NCBI GenBank assembly: GCA_942493235.1
Contig: OW818676.1
Coordinates: 558,001-622,000, forward strand
Direction: 5' to 3'
DNA length: 64,000 bases
Source: ENR-C587 sp942493235
Lineage (GTDB): Bacteria; Bacteroidota; Ignavibacteria; Kapaibacteriales; UBA2268
Positions within the stretch are counted from its first letter, which is position 1. Each line of letters opens with the position of its first letter. Shown here piece by piece: positions 54,211-62,529 of this stretch. A model generated the notes under the pieces. It had not been told where the DNA came from. It made no database searches and saw only the letters and a program-made list of their open reading frames with translations. Position numbers and translations under genes: made by a program.

Positions 54211-54849
54211 TTATTTAAATGTTTTTAAAAGCGTAGAAGCATATTTTCTTGTTTTCGGACTTATAGAATCTTTTTGCTTACTAATTATTTCAAATATTTT
54301 ATTTTTGTTTTTACTACTCGGAAATAGAGTGTATAGTAGATCTATAATATCGTATAACATTAGTGCATATTGTTTTTTATTAAAATATACTGGGCATTTA
54401 AAATCAAGAATCGCTAGTTCGATTTTCTCGCTATACAAATTTGTACTTGTAACTATGTATTTCATACATCTAATACAATACAGTGAGGTTAGATATTTTT
54501 TATCATAAAGAAGCTGAAAGTAAACATTGATAATATTATTAAATTTATTTTCGGTATCAATTGTTACTAAATGCGAAATCATAGTAAGACCAATATTTCG
54601 ATGATACGAGTTTTTATGATAGAGCATATTGACGAATCTATCCCAATACTTATAAAATATCAGAGGGTTAAGCTTAGAAGCATTATCGGCTATTTCATAA
54701 CAGTGATAATAGACCATAATGTGCTTATGTTCAAGATTATCTACTACTATTGCTAATAGCCTTTCGTCATTGAGAACTAATTCTACCCACTCGGTATTAT
54801 CGTAGTTTGTATCGGCTATGCTATCAATTATGTCTTGAGAATATTCCAT
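54211..54849 (-). CDS. Helical-repeat-like cytoplasmic protein, unknown
   Basis: A 212-aa protein without signal or membrane segments. It is almost wholly alpha-helical in appearance, with successive helix pairs (LLAIVVDNLEHKHIMVYYHC, YHRNIGLTMISHLVT, YLTSLYCIRCMKYIVT, YALMLYDIIDLLYTLF) of about 35-40 residues, as in HEAT/ARM-like solenoids. No catalytic motif is seen. The 31-bp gap to the DJ-1 gene suggests a shared transcript. Function is unknown. Confidence 0.6.
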   Translation of the reverse strand: MEYSQDIIDSIADTNYDNTEWVELVLNDERLLAIVVDNLEHKHIMVYYHCYEIADNASKLNPLIFYKYWDRFVNMLYHKNSYHRNIGLTMISHLVTIDTENKFNNIINVYFQLLYDKKYLTSLYCIRCMKYIVTSTNLYSEKIELAILDFKCPVYFNKKQYALMLYDIIDLLYTLFPSSKNKNKIFEIISKQKDSISPKTRKYASTLLKTFK

Positions 54850-55113
54850 ATTAATTATTAATCAAATTAAAAACCTGAGCATCATTTCATATTAGTTAAC
54901 AAAATATTTACATCTTATCTCAATAATTGTATTACAAATATAATTATTTTCTACTACATTTATAAATTCTATTATTAGAGAATAAGAATTTTCGCTTTGC
55001 TCCAGATGGAAAAGTATTTCAAAACGACTATATCCAATACATATTTCATATCTTGTGAATATGGAATACCTTGTCCCCAACGAAGTCGAGACAAATTAAG
55101 GCTATGATAAATA

Positions 55114-55962
55114 TCAAGTAGTCTTATATAAATACCAACCTTTTACTATTTCTCTGAGCAAAATAAATTTGTTAGCTGATAATTGAGGTAGCTTGCTTTT
55201 ATCCGCACAATAAATATATCCGACAGTATTGTCCATAATTCCGCCGATTGAGTATTTTATATAATCAGCAGTATAATAAATAGATGTAATTAGTAAAGGT
55301 CGGAAAATATTCTCTAATCCAAAGACAGAATTTTCAATTTCATCAGTTTTGAGTTTATGATTGCTAATATAATCGAGAGCTTTATTATTTAAAATAACGA
55401 ATTTAGATTGATTACAAATAAAATGCTTAATAATATTATCATCAAGGTCGCAAGTAAGCTTGATATTATCAATCATCAATTTGAAATCCGCCTTTGAAGA
55501 GATGTTCGGGTGCATTGCCTGCTTTTCGGTTTCTACTAAGCTGTCGATTTGTCTATCATTGAGTACTGAATATTGCTCAAGCATAGTTTGGAGCAGAGTA
55601 GTTTGAGCTAAAGCTCTGAAAGCAGTAATTTTCCAGATACTGTCTTTAACTAAAAAAATATAAGTATCGGTACCGGTATTTTCAGTTGAATCGCTGATAG
55701 TCATATTTACATAAGCGGCAGAATCATTTTCAGAGAGCAGTTTAAATTTTAATTTCAGATTATTAGCGAAATCCTTAGCTTTTGGAGTCCCATTATACTC
55801 GCCGACAGAATATTTACCAATATCAATAAACCCTCTATCTGAAAATACTTTTTGCGTAAGTTCAAGCGGGGTATAGGGAATAATTGCTAAGTACTGGGAT
55901 TTGGCAATTATATTTGTGAATAACATACAGCTAAATAATAAAACTAATACCTGTGGTTTCAT
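55114..55962 (-). CDS. Exported protein of unknown function
   Basis: A 282-aa secreted protein (signal MKPQVLVLLFSCMLFTNIIAKS). The N-terminal half (about 35-120) has the pattern TPKAKDFANNLKLKFKLLSE ... YVNMTISDST ... TYIFLVKDSIWKITAFRAL, similar to NTF2/SnoaL-like folds whose last strand often reads W-KI-. The C-terminal half shows no recognisable motif. It sits downstream of ribB on the same strand after 134 bp. Confidence 0.55.
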   Translation of the reverse strand: MKPQVLVLLFSCMLFTNIIAKSQYLAIIPYTPLELTQKVFSDRGFIDIGKYSVGEYNGTPKAKDFANNLKLKFKLLSENDSAAYVNMTISDSTENTGTDTYIFLVKDSIWKITAFRALAQTTLLQTMLEQYSVLNDRQIDSLVETEKQAMHPNISSKADFKLMIDNIKLTCDLDDNIIKHFICNQSKFVILNNKALDYISNHKLKTDEIENSVFGLENIFRPLLITSIYYTADYIKYSIGGIMDNTVGYIYCADKSKLPQLSANKFILLREIVKGWYLYKTT

Positions 55963-56096
55963 GATTTGTAATATTTTGTCTTTAAAATTTATTCAAATAA
56001 TATACGGACATTGCCAATTTAATGGTATCTATTTTAACGAATTAGTATTTTATTTATTGATTTATATAATTGATGTTTTTAATTCTTATAAAGAAT

Positions 56097-56732
56097 TTAC
56101 AGCTCAGATCTATACTTGTAAATATCATCTACAGAGACTACGCACATATTGTGGGTTACAGCAAAATCAATTACTTGCGGTAGCCTTGCCATTGAGCCAT
56201 CTTCGTTTGTAAGTTCACAAAGGACGGCTGTATCGCCGAGACCGGCTAATCGGACTAAATCAATACTGCCTTCGGTATGACCGCGTCTGTCGAATACTCC
56301 GTTTTCTCTTGCCATTAATGGGAAAATATGACCCGGGTGAGCAAGGTCATTAGGCACTGCTGTTTCGGAAATTGCCGAACGGATTGTTTGAATCCTGTCT
56401 GCTGCCGAAACACCGGTTGTAACTCCATGCTTAGCTTCGATAGAAATAGTAAATGCAGTTTGATTCTTACTGGTATTATCTTCTACCATAGGTCTTAGTT
56501 CTAATTTTTTACATTTGCTTGGAGTAAGGCAGAGGCAGACTATTCCGCTACATTCTCTGATCATCAGAGCCATGTCTTGAGTAGTCATAGTAGAAGCCGG
56601 AAAGATAATATCGCCCTCATTTTCACGATTTTCATCATCAACTAATAAAATTCCCGAGCCGGACTGAAGCTTATTAATTGCATTTATTATGCGTTCTTTG
56701 TGATTATTGCCGAAGATTTCGATTGTCTCCAT
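56097..56732 (-). CDS. ribB: 3,4-dihydroxy-2-butanone 4-phosphate synthase
   Basis: Converts ribulose 5-phosphate to the four-carbon unit of riboflavin. The 211-aa length shows a stand-alone RibB, not a RibBA fusion. The acidic substrate/metal loop DDENRENEGD is at 32-41, MALMIRECSGIVCLCLT and TTGVSAADRIQTIR are the expected core, and HPGHIFPLMARENGVFDRRGHTEGSIDL holds the catalytic histidine. It is preceded by a complete FMN riboswitch (56807-56921), so its expression should fall when FMN is high. It provides precursor for FMN/FAD used by ApbE. Confidence 0.97.
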   Translation of the reverse strand: METIEIFGNNHKERIINAINKLQSGSGILLVDDENRENEGDIIFPASTMTTQDMALMIRECSGIVCLCLTPSKCKKLELRPMVEDNTSKNQTAFTISIEAKHGVTTGVSAADRIQTIRSAISETAVPNDLAHPGHIFPLMARENGVFDRRGHTEGSIDLVRLAGLGDTAVLCELTNEDGSMARLPQVIDFAVTHNMCVVSVDDIYKYRSEL

Positions 56733-56735
56733 TAT

Positions 56736-56771
56736 TGCCCTAAATTTATATGAAAAATGTCAACAGGGCAG
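56736..56771 (-). promoter_or_regulatory. Putative expression platform of the ribB riboswitch
   Basis: On the minus strand CTGCCCTG (56771-56764) is an exact complement of CAGGGCAG inside the aptamer (56914-56907). Its CTGCCCT part can instead pair with AGGGCA (56741-56736), which lies 3 bases before the ribB ATG. This gives two mutually exclusive helices that could expose or hide the start. Confidence 0.6.
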
Positions 56772-56806
56772 TTTACTCAACAAATTAATAAGTTGCTGAA
56801 TAGTGT

Positions 56807-56921
56807 TTTCTTCTCTTATCCGGACTTTAACCGTCGGTTTTGGAATTTCACCAAACCAGTCCAATAAAGGAGTTGCGGACTATCACCGCCGGTAGGGACT
56901 TCCGCCCTGCCCTGAAGAAAA
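56807..56921 (-). promoter_or_regulatory. FMN riboswitch (RFN element)
   Basis: The conserved RFN sequences are present in order: P1 arm TTCTTC, CAGGGC...AGTCCCTACC, GGCGGTGATAGTCCGC, the variable stem, then TTGGTGAAATTCC, AACCGACGGTTAAAGTCCGG and the P1 partner GAGAAGAA. Only small deviations from consensus are seen in the first internal stem (GGGCGGAAGTCCC). It lies in the 5' leader of ribB. Confidence 0.97.
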
Positions 56922-56956
56922 TACTTTTTATTTATTTTTATACTTGAGATGGATAA

Positions 56957-57227
56957 TTAATGCTCCATCAAAAATGATAATTCTTTACTAGTCTTGGTCG
57001 GCAAGAATTCAATTATTTCATAATCAGCTAAGCCATTAATATTAAATGGGTCTTCAGCCAATACTTGTAGCAATTTATCTTTATCATTAATAGTTGTAAA
57101 AATCATTCCGCCGGTACGAGGGATTTTTCTACCGGACATGAAAAAATTACCTGCATTGTAATTATTTTCAAGAAATTCATTGTGCATTTCAAGATACTCT
57201 TGTATCTTTTCAATTTCTACTTTATAA
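56957..57227 (-). pseudogene. YciI-like gene, main part, split by IS1634 element
   Basis: From the left insertion boundary the frame reads KVEIEKIQEYLEMHNEFLEN and continues with FFMSGRKIPRTGGMIF to the stop. This is a YCII-domain protein lacking its first eight residues. The missing start (MFIVSLHY) is on the far side of the IS at 59098-59123. Removing the IS and one 6-bp target copy restores an intact frame of 96 codons or so. A shorter product from the internal ATG (57187) is possible but would lack the first strand and helix. Confidence 0.93.
57222..57227. repeat. Target-site duplication, left copy (TTATAA)
   Basis: TTATAA directly abuts the left IS end CGGAAGTTCCG. The identical hexamer abuts the right end at 59098-59103. 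Confidence 0.9.
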
Positions 57228-59097
57228 CGGAAGTTCCGGAAATAAACAAGGCAAGAACAGCATCTAAGTATATGTAATATAAATTAGTTAAAATGATATT
57301 ACTTTAATTTTCTACTGACTACATTTATTTTGATATGTGGTAATGTAGTTGGCAATTTAACATTAATTGCCTCCAGTAGTTGTTTCATCTTATTATTTGG
57401 CTCCGGTATTACATAAATCTTTTCTCCAGTCTTGTAAGTTTCTTCGATAATTGATAGATTATTAAATGAGTCAATAGCCTCAGCCACGGGAATTCCAAAT
57501 ATTTTCCAGTTATTTCTCAAATACTTAATTACTAAATATGCAAGCATGACAACAAACGCGTGTCCGCGAGTGCTCGCTTCTGTCTGAACGAACCAAGGTC
57601 TTAATTCAAGAACTTCTGTCTTCATATTCTTAAATGCTGTTTCTACTTTTGATAAGTCCTTGTATCTGCTGTGAATAATTTCTTTATCAACTGTAGTCGG
57701 TAAATTTGTCTTAATTATATAGCATCCGTCGAGTAAAGATAATTCTGCAAGTAACTGCTCATCGATAAAGACTGCTAATTTACGATTATTATCTTTTGAT
57801 ACATCTACAGATAAATAGCTATCTAATTTTAGCTTCTTTATTTTTTCATCTACGTTTTTTTTAGCTACATCGACACAGGCTTTAGAGTGCATTTCTAAAT
57901 AATCATTTTTTTCTTTTAAAAAACTTTCTAATTTTTCTCTCTTTTGCTTTCTTGACCTACGTATTTCTAAAGTACGTTGCGGATTACGTCTTAATACATA
58001 ACGAACGCCATTATTTTCTACTTCTTTTAATTCAGTATCAAAAAGGCTCATTTCTATTATACCGGAATTTAACAGTGTTTGAATCTGCGGTTTGGTTATT
58101 GCAGTTATATAATAAAAATCATTTTCAGTAATTTCATCTACTTGCTTTGATTTAATCATACCTCTGTCTCCGACAAAGGTTACATATTCGCATTTAAACT
58201 TCTCGACTACTTTTTTAATCTGATTACCAAATGTTTGATAATCAAGTGTGTTGCCTTCAAACAGCTCTATTGATAACGGATATCCGTCTTCATCACACAA
58301 TAATCCCGCAACTACTTGCTTTTTACCTTTCTTTTTGTCTCGATTATAGCCCCATTCTGCCAAATCATTATGTTCACCTTCGAAGTAACTGCTTGTTACA
58401 TCATATAAAAATAATGTTGGCTTAGAACCTTTAAATCGCTCGTTAAATAATTTGACTTCGATTTTCGATTGATTTGATGATAGCCATGAAAGATTGTCAT
58501 ATAAACTGTCTTCACTGATTTTTTCTTGAATGTTGAGCACTTCGCATAATGCTTGATTTGATGTATAGCGGATTGTTGACAAACAAGAACCTTGATTAAT
58601 AACTCTTGATATTATTTGCATTAGAGCAAGCTTGCCTTCTAATTTAGAGCCTAAAGCTTTATGCACACCAAATTTCTTTAATATTTCATAAATTAGCTGA
58701 ACTGCTCCGACGCTTTTATAGACTTGGCTTGATTCTTTGACTTTTAAATATTTTGAGACATCGCCTCTGTTTTTCAAGGCAAATTCAATAGCTAAAATTT
58801 CATCTTCGGGTAGATGCGATATATTACAAATAACTCTTGTCTTAACTTTCCCATTCTCCCTGTAAGATTCTCTTATCAGGCTTGTATATTTAGTTTTCTC
58901 AGATTTATTATTGTTAGCAATTCTAGAAACGTACATAATAATCTCCAAATAAAATACAATGCTTACAAATATAAGCATAAATATTTTATATACAAATTAT
59001 TTATCATTAATAAAAATGCCTACGTATATTTAAACAAAAATACACTTATCTGTTGGTAGATTAGTTACTTATTGCAATATGACGAGCGGAAGTTCCG
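57228..59097 (-). mobile_element. IS1634-family insertion sequence, 1,870 bp
   Basis: Both ends carry CGGAAGTTCCG (57228-57238 and 59087-59097), itself an almost perfect palindrome, so the ends are inverted repeats with one mismatch at the centre. A 6-bp TTATAA duplication flanks it, and one transposase gene fills the interior. The element interrupts a yciI-like gene, and exact duplication with an undamaged transposase implies recent insertion. Confidence 0.95.
57299..58936 (-). CDS. IS1634-family transposase
   Basis: A 545-aa DDE transposase. The start is placed at MYVSRIANNNKSEKTKY (58936). The catalytic residues can be followed as Asp in LFLYDVTSSYFEGE, Asp in TFVGDRGMIKSKQVDE, and Glu in YKDLSKVETAFKNMKTEVLELRPWF, with the insertion between the second Asp and the Glu usual for the IS4/IS1634 superfamily. 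No stop or frameshift, so it is probably functional. Confidence 0.95.
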   Translation of the reverse strand: MYVSRIANNNKSEKTKYTSLIRESYRENGKVKTRVICNISHLPEDEILAIEFALKNRGDVSKYLKVKESSQVYKSVGAVQLIYEILKKFGVHKALGSKLEGKLALMQIISRVINQGSCLSTIRYTSNQALCEVLNIQEKISEDSLYDNLSWLSSNQSKIEVKLFNERFKGSKPTLFLYDVTSSYFEGEHNDLAEWGYNRDKKKGKKQVVAGLLCDEDGYPLSIELFEGNTLDYQTFGNQIKKVVEKFKCEYVTFVGDRGMIKSKQVDEITENDFYYITAITKPQIQTLLNSGIIEMSLFDTELKEVENNGVRYVLRRNPQRTLEIRRSRKQKREKLESFLKEKNDYLEMHSKACVDVAKKNVDEKIKKLKLDSYLSVDVSKDNNRKLAVFIDEQLLAELSLLDGCYIIKTNLPTTVDKEIIHSRYKDLSKVETAFKNMKTEVLELRPWFVQTEASTRGHAFVVMLAYLVIKYLRNNWKIFGIPVAEAIDSFNNLSIIEETYKTGEKIYVIPEPNNKMKQLLEAINVKLPTTLPHIKINVVSRKLK

Positions 59098-59123
59098 TTA
59101 TAATGCAATGATACTATAAACAT
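59098..59123 (-). pseudogene. YciI-like gene, 5' fragment
   Basis: ATG at 59123 followed by codons for FIVSLHY, then the TTATAA target copy and the IS right end. MFIVSLHY is the usual YciI start. Joined to 57227 downward it restores the reading frame. Confidence 0.9.
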
Positions 59124-59187
59124 AATAATTCGTAACTTTCAAAAAACACTAAATTAAAAAATTATCTAATAATATGTACATATTATA

Positions 59188-61386
59188 TTATTTAATTTGT
59201 AGAGATATTAGAAATGTTCTGTCAATTTCATCAGCAAAACCGTATTGCGTTTGTTTGCCAATTAAATTTTTGCCTGTAACAACTATGGAAATATTATCCC
59301 ATACATTTGCAGAAATGCTCAAGTTCAAATTATTGACTGATGATATTTCATTATCATAAAATATTTGATTGATTTCGCTACCATTACGAACTTCTTCGCC
59401 GTACAGTCCGGAATAGGTCATAGACGACATAAAGTAGTAGCTTGCATTAATATTGAAACGGTCAAAAGGAGAGTAATCAATTGAACAGCCGAGAGTAAAT
59501 TCGGGAGTGGATTTGTTTTCAAATCTGATTAGGGCTATATCGCTAATATTCGGATTTTTAATGTCCAAATTCGTATATTGGTACATACCATATACATAAT
59601 AAGAAATAGGTCCATTGGGTTTATATTTGAAGCTAATACTTGTTCCTAATTGATAAGCATCTATATCGTCAGTATTGACAAAATACGCAGATGATACTAA
59701 TGAATCCTCTTGCTGAGTTTGTTCATTAATATATAATTCGGAACTCCCGGTCATAATTATATTATTTGATATATTTGAGTAAAATGCTGTCCAATCGAAG
59801 CTTAGCATATCACTGAATTTATGTCTGAATCCGATTTCAATACTACTTTGTTTAATCAGGTCAAGGTCTTCGTTCCCTTTGATATAAGTATATGAAGGAA
59901 TTAATTTAAAAGTATCTTTCGAGTATGAAGGAACTCTACCGAAAGAGACGGCATCAAAGTAAGAATCCAGCATAAACGGGGAGCGGTAAGCAAGCGAATA
60001 AACACCCCTTAACATATTATTTTTATCGAAGCGGTAGGTGCCGGCTAATTCATAAGATAATGCTGATTTTTTGTTAAATTCATAATAATCATTTCGTAAA
60101 CCGGCTACAAATCTTAATTGAGAAAGTGGCATCCACTCGACAAACAGTGAGCCGTTATAATTAGCGATTTTTTTATATTCCTTATCGCCAAGAGAGTCTT
60201 TAGATAAGCCTAATCTTGCACCTTGAAGAACCGGAGAAGAATACTCCGAGGATGTCAGTCCTATCCCGGGTCGAATGATAAATCCACCAATATCAAGCAT
60301 ATAGTCTAAACTTAAATATTCATTTTTATAACTGTGAGAGCTGTAAAAATAATTAGTATTGTAATCGCCACTTTCTCCGAACGACTGGAACTTGAAGCCA
60401 TAAAAATCAAGCTTTATATCATAATACGAACTTTGAGATTCGCAGTAAGTAAGCGGGGTCTCAAAGTTGTTAATATATACTTTTTGTGCTTGTGAACCTT
60501 GAGTACCGAATTTAGTATCAATTTTAAGGTCATCGTTATAATTGTAGGTTAAAAATCCATTAATACCGAAGCTTCTCAGAGATTTCTTAGGGTCGTCAAG
60601 AATACTAACTCCACCAATGCCGGAACCATCATCCATACCGTGATTAGCATGCCGCATAGAATCTGCCGAAATATAGCTTTGCTTATCCCAAGAAAAATAA
60701 TCTTCGTTAGTTCTATCATAAGTATTTGCATTAAAAGATATTGAGGCTTTTATTCTTTCTTCGTAATTATAGCCAAGGTTAGCATTTATTATACCAGCAT
60801 TGTTAGTACCTCGAGTAATAGTGAAGCTGGCATTCATTCCCTCTTCTTTAGCATGAGTGGTAATTATATTAATTACACCTGCCACTGCATTAGGACCGTA
60901 TAGAGCGGAAGCCGGACCGCTGACTACTTCAATTCTTTCGATGTCGTTAATACTTACGGGTAATGTTTCCCAAAATGTGCCGCCAGTATAATAACTATAT
61001 GACTGACGGTTATCTATCATTACTAAAGTAATTGTATTCATTGGTAAAGGTAAAATATAAGAACGCGTAACATCATCAAAACCTCGTATATGAACATCGA
61101 AATTGCCGGGGGTAATCTCTCGCACAATTACTCCGGGAGCAAGCCTTAAGGCTTCGGGGATAGATGTTGCTCCTGAGCGTATAATTTCTTCTTTTTTGAT
61201 AATAGTAACCGATAGTGGAGTTTCAAATAAATCTTCGGAACGTTTGGAAGCAGATATGGCTACGTCAATTTGAGACATTTCCTCAAGCGACATATCATTG
61301 TAAATATTATTGTCTTGCAATGCTGCAAAAGCACTAATATTGATAGCAAGTAATAAAATAATCCATATATTGGCTTTGATTTTCAT
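59188..61386 (-). CDS. TonB-dependent receptor
   Basis: A 732-aa outer-membrane receptor with signal peptide (MKIKANIWIILLLAINISAFA). A TonB-box-like segment is followed by the plug domain (ISASKRSEDLFETPLSVTII, EALRLAPGVIVREI, IEVVSGPASALYGPNAVAGVINII, about 40-175). The 22-strand barrel ends VTGKNLIGKQTQYGFADEIDRTFLISLQI. The plug style resembles BtuB/FepA-type receptors for cobalamin, haem or siderophores. It is transcribed 16 bp after a YfiR-family gene, a pairing I have seen in other genomes. Ligand unknown; no cobalamin riboswitch found upstream. Confidence 0.92.
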   Translation of the reverse strand: MKIKANIWIILLLAINISAFAALQDNNIYNDMSLEEMSQIDVAISASKRSEDLFETPLSVTIIKKEEIIRSGATSIPEALRLAPGVIVREITPGNFDVHIRGFDDVTRSYILPLPMNTITLVMIDNRQSYSYYTGGTFWETLPVSINDIERIEVVSGPASALYGPNAVAGVINIITTHAKEEGMNASFTITRGTNNAGIINANLGYNYEERIKASISFNANTYDRTNEDYFSWDKQSYISADSMRHANHGMDDGSGIGGVSILDDPKKSLRSFGINGFLTYNYNDDLKIDTKFGTQGSQAQKVYINNFETPLTYCESQSSYYDIKLDFYGFKFQSFGESGDYNTNYFYSSHSYKNEYLSLDYMLDIGGFIIRPGIGLTSSEYSSPVLQGARLGLSKDSLGDKEYKKIANYNGSLFVEWMPLSQLRFVAGLRNDYYEFNKKSALSYELAGTYRFDKNNMLRGVYSLAYRSPFMLDSYFDAVSFGRVPSYSKDTFKLIPSYTYIKGNEDLDLIKQSSIEIGFRHKFSDMLSFDWTAFYSNISNNIIMTGSSELYINEQTQQEDSLVSSAYFVNTDDIDAYQLGTSISFKYKPNGPISYYVYGMYQYTNLDIKNPNISDIALIRFENKSTPEFTLGCSIDYSPFDRFNINASYYFMSSMTYSGLYGEEVRNGSEINQIFYDNEISSVNNLNLSISANVWDNISIVVTGKNLIGKQTQYGFADEIDRTFLISLQIK

Positions 61387-61402
61387 TTGTTACATTTACT
61401 TC

Positions 61403-61942
61403 TTATTTATATACTTTAGAAATTCTTAAAATATCTGTTGACATAGACTGCTCCTCAGCTTTAAGCGAACTTAGATTTACAAATATTTTCGGCTTATCGT
61501 TTTCTGTCGCAATTGCTATTGATATATTGCCATTCTGAACATATTTAGCTACGCCGGAGACTGAAAGCATTTTATTGTTTTTACAGATATAAGACAATCC
61601 CTCGCTGCCCGGCATAAAATAAACTAAATCATAAGATTTATTTATATTGCTTACTTCATTGTCAGGGTAACATTTTATATCCATTGCTTCCTGTAATTGA
61701 GACTGCATAAGATTTTTTTGGTCAGCAGTTTTGCTGTTATATACAATTAGCATCTTGACTCTGCTTTTTGAACTAAGCTTGGAATTGTATTTAATTAACT
61801 TTGAAATCATTGCCGATTGAATATTCAGGGGGACTTTTAAGTTTTCTGCATTAATAATATTAGTAGTAGCAAAAATGAATAGTAAAAAAGCACAAATAAT
61901 TTTGCAAAATTTAATAGATAATATGTTCAATATTTTATTCAA
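61403..61942 (-). CDS. YfiR/DUF4154-family periplasmic protein
   Basis: A 179-aa exported protein (hydrophobic leader to about residue 32). It has the family layout: VPLNIQSAMISKLIKYN at the start of the mature domain, a central VKMLIVYNSK strand, and ISIAIATENDKPKIFVNLSSLKAE with SMSTDILRISKVYK at the end. YfiR proteins are periplasmic sensors or inhibitors of partner membrane proteins; others accompany TonB receptors. It opens an operon with the receptor at 59188. Confidence 0.85.
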   Translation of the reverse strand: MNKILNILSIKFCKIICAFLLFIFATTNIINAENLKVPLNIQSAMISKLIKYNSKLSSKSRVKMLIVYNSKTADQKNLMQSQLQEAMDIKCYPDNEVSNINKSYDLVYFMPGSEGLSYICKNNKMLSVSGVAKYVQNGNISIAIATENDKPKIFVNLSSLKAEEQSMSTDILRISKVYK

Positions 61943-62472
61943 AATCTATCACTCTTTATTGCTAAACACTCTTCTGAATACTAATATATACCGTAAAATT
62001 TTAATTTGTTTCAAAAATAATATGAGAAGACCGTATTCTTCTTTGAATGCCAGATTTCTCACTTTTAATGACACGTTAAACCCGAAATTAGTTTAATCCA
62101 AATTTTTGTCTATCGGGAATGCACAAATCAAAATTCGTTTGTATCTATAGTTAAAGAGGCTGTAAAAAAACTTTATGTTGCTTATTATAATTTCACACAA
62201 TACTTGTTTAAAACTGTCTAAAATTTGTTTTTCTGAACGAAGTGAAGAATCAGGACAAAGCTAAATGTTGATAATACTGATGTCTTCGTTACACTTACAA
62301 TGACACTTTGGCAATATTATTAATTTTAGATAGCCGATTCAATGGAGTTGATAAATAAAAACTGAGGGCATTTGCAATAGATTAGTAGTATTTACACATG
62401 TCCTAAAGAATTGGGTAGAATTGTTTAAAAAATCCATATTGTATTTTTGCAGGAGTTTTAGACTGCTAATGC
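61943..62472. repeat. Inverted-repeat element, copy G, in a gene-free gap
   Basis: AAAGAGGCTGTAAAAAAACT at about 62152 looks like an outer left end. AACTGTCTAAAATTTG (62211) with the inverted ATTTTAGATAGCC (about 62323-62335) mark an inner unit like copy C. The hairpin arms are CTGAACGAAGTGAAGAATCA (62232 onward) and GTCTTCGTTACACTTACAAT (62282 onward), the most decayed complete copy. TATTTACACATGTCCTAAAG near 62389 may be the worn outer right end. 61943-62140 shows nothing recognisable. Confidence 0.7.
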
Positions 62473-62509
62473 AAAAGACCTAACAAGCAATTAAGATGTT
62501 AGGTCTTTT
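62473..62509 (-). terminator. Intrinsic terminator of pepF
   Basis: AAAAGACCTAACA and TGTTAGGTCTTTT are perfect complements around an 11-nt loop, about 20 bp beyond the pepF stop on the minus strand. Confidence 0.85.
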
Positions 62510-62529
62510 GGTGATAATCAAATAAAAAA

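Noticed and set aside
54892..55080. 62-codon frame on the minus strand between two unknown genes
   Set aside because: No start context, low complexity, no recognisable feature; the 264-bp gap is better treated as empty.
57299..58936. Transposase as a composite transposon carrying cargo
   Set aside because: The element ends immediately outside the transposase and contains no other gene.
61943..62472. Cobalamin or other riboswitch upstream of the YfiR-TonB receptor operon
   Set aside because: No B12-box or other aptamer core could be found; only the worn repeat element is present.
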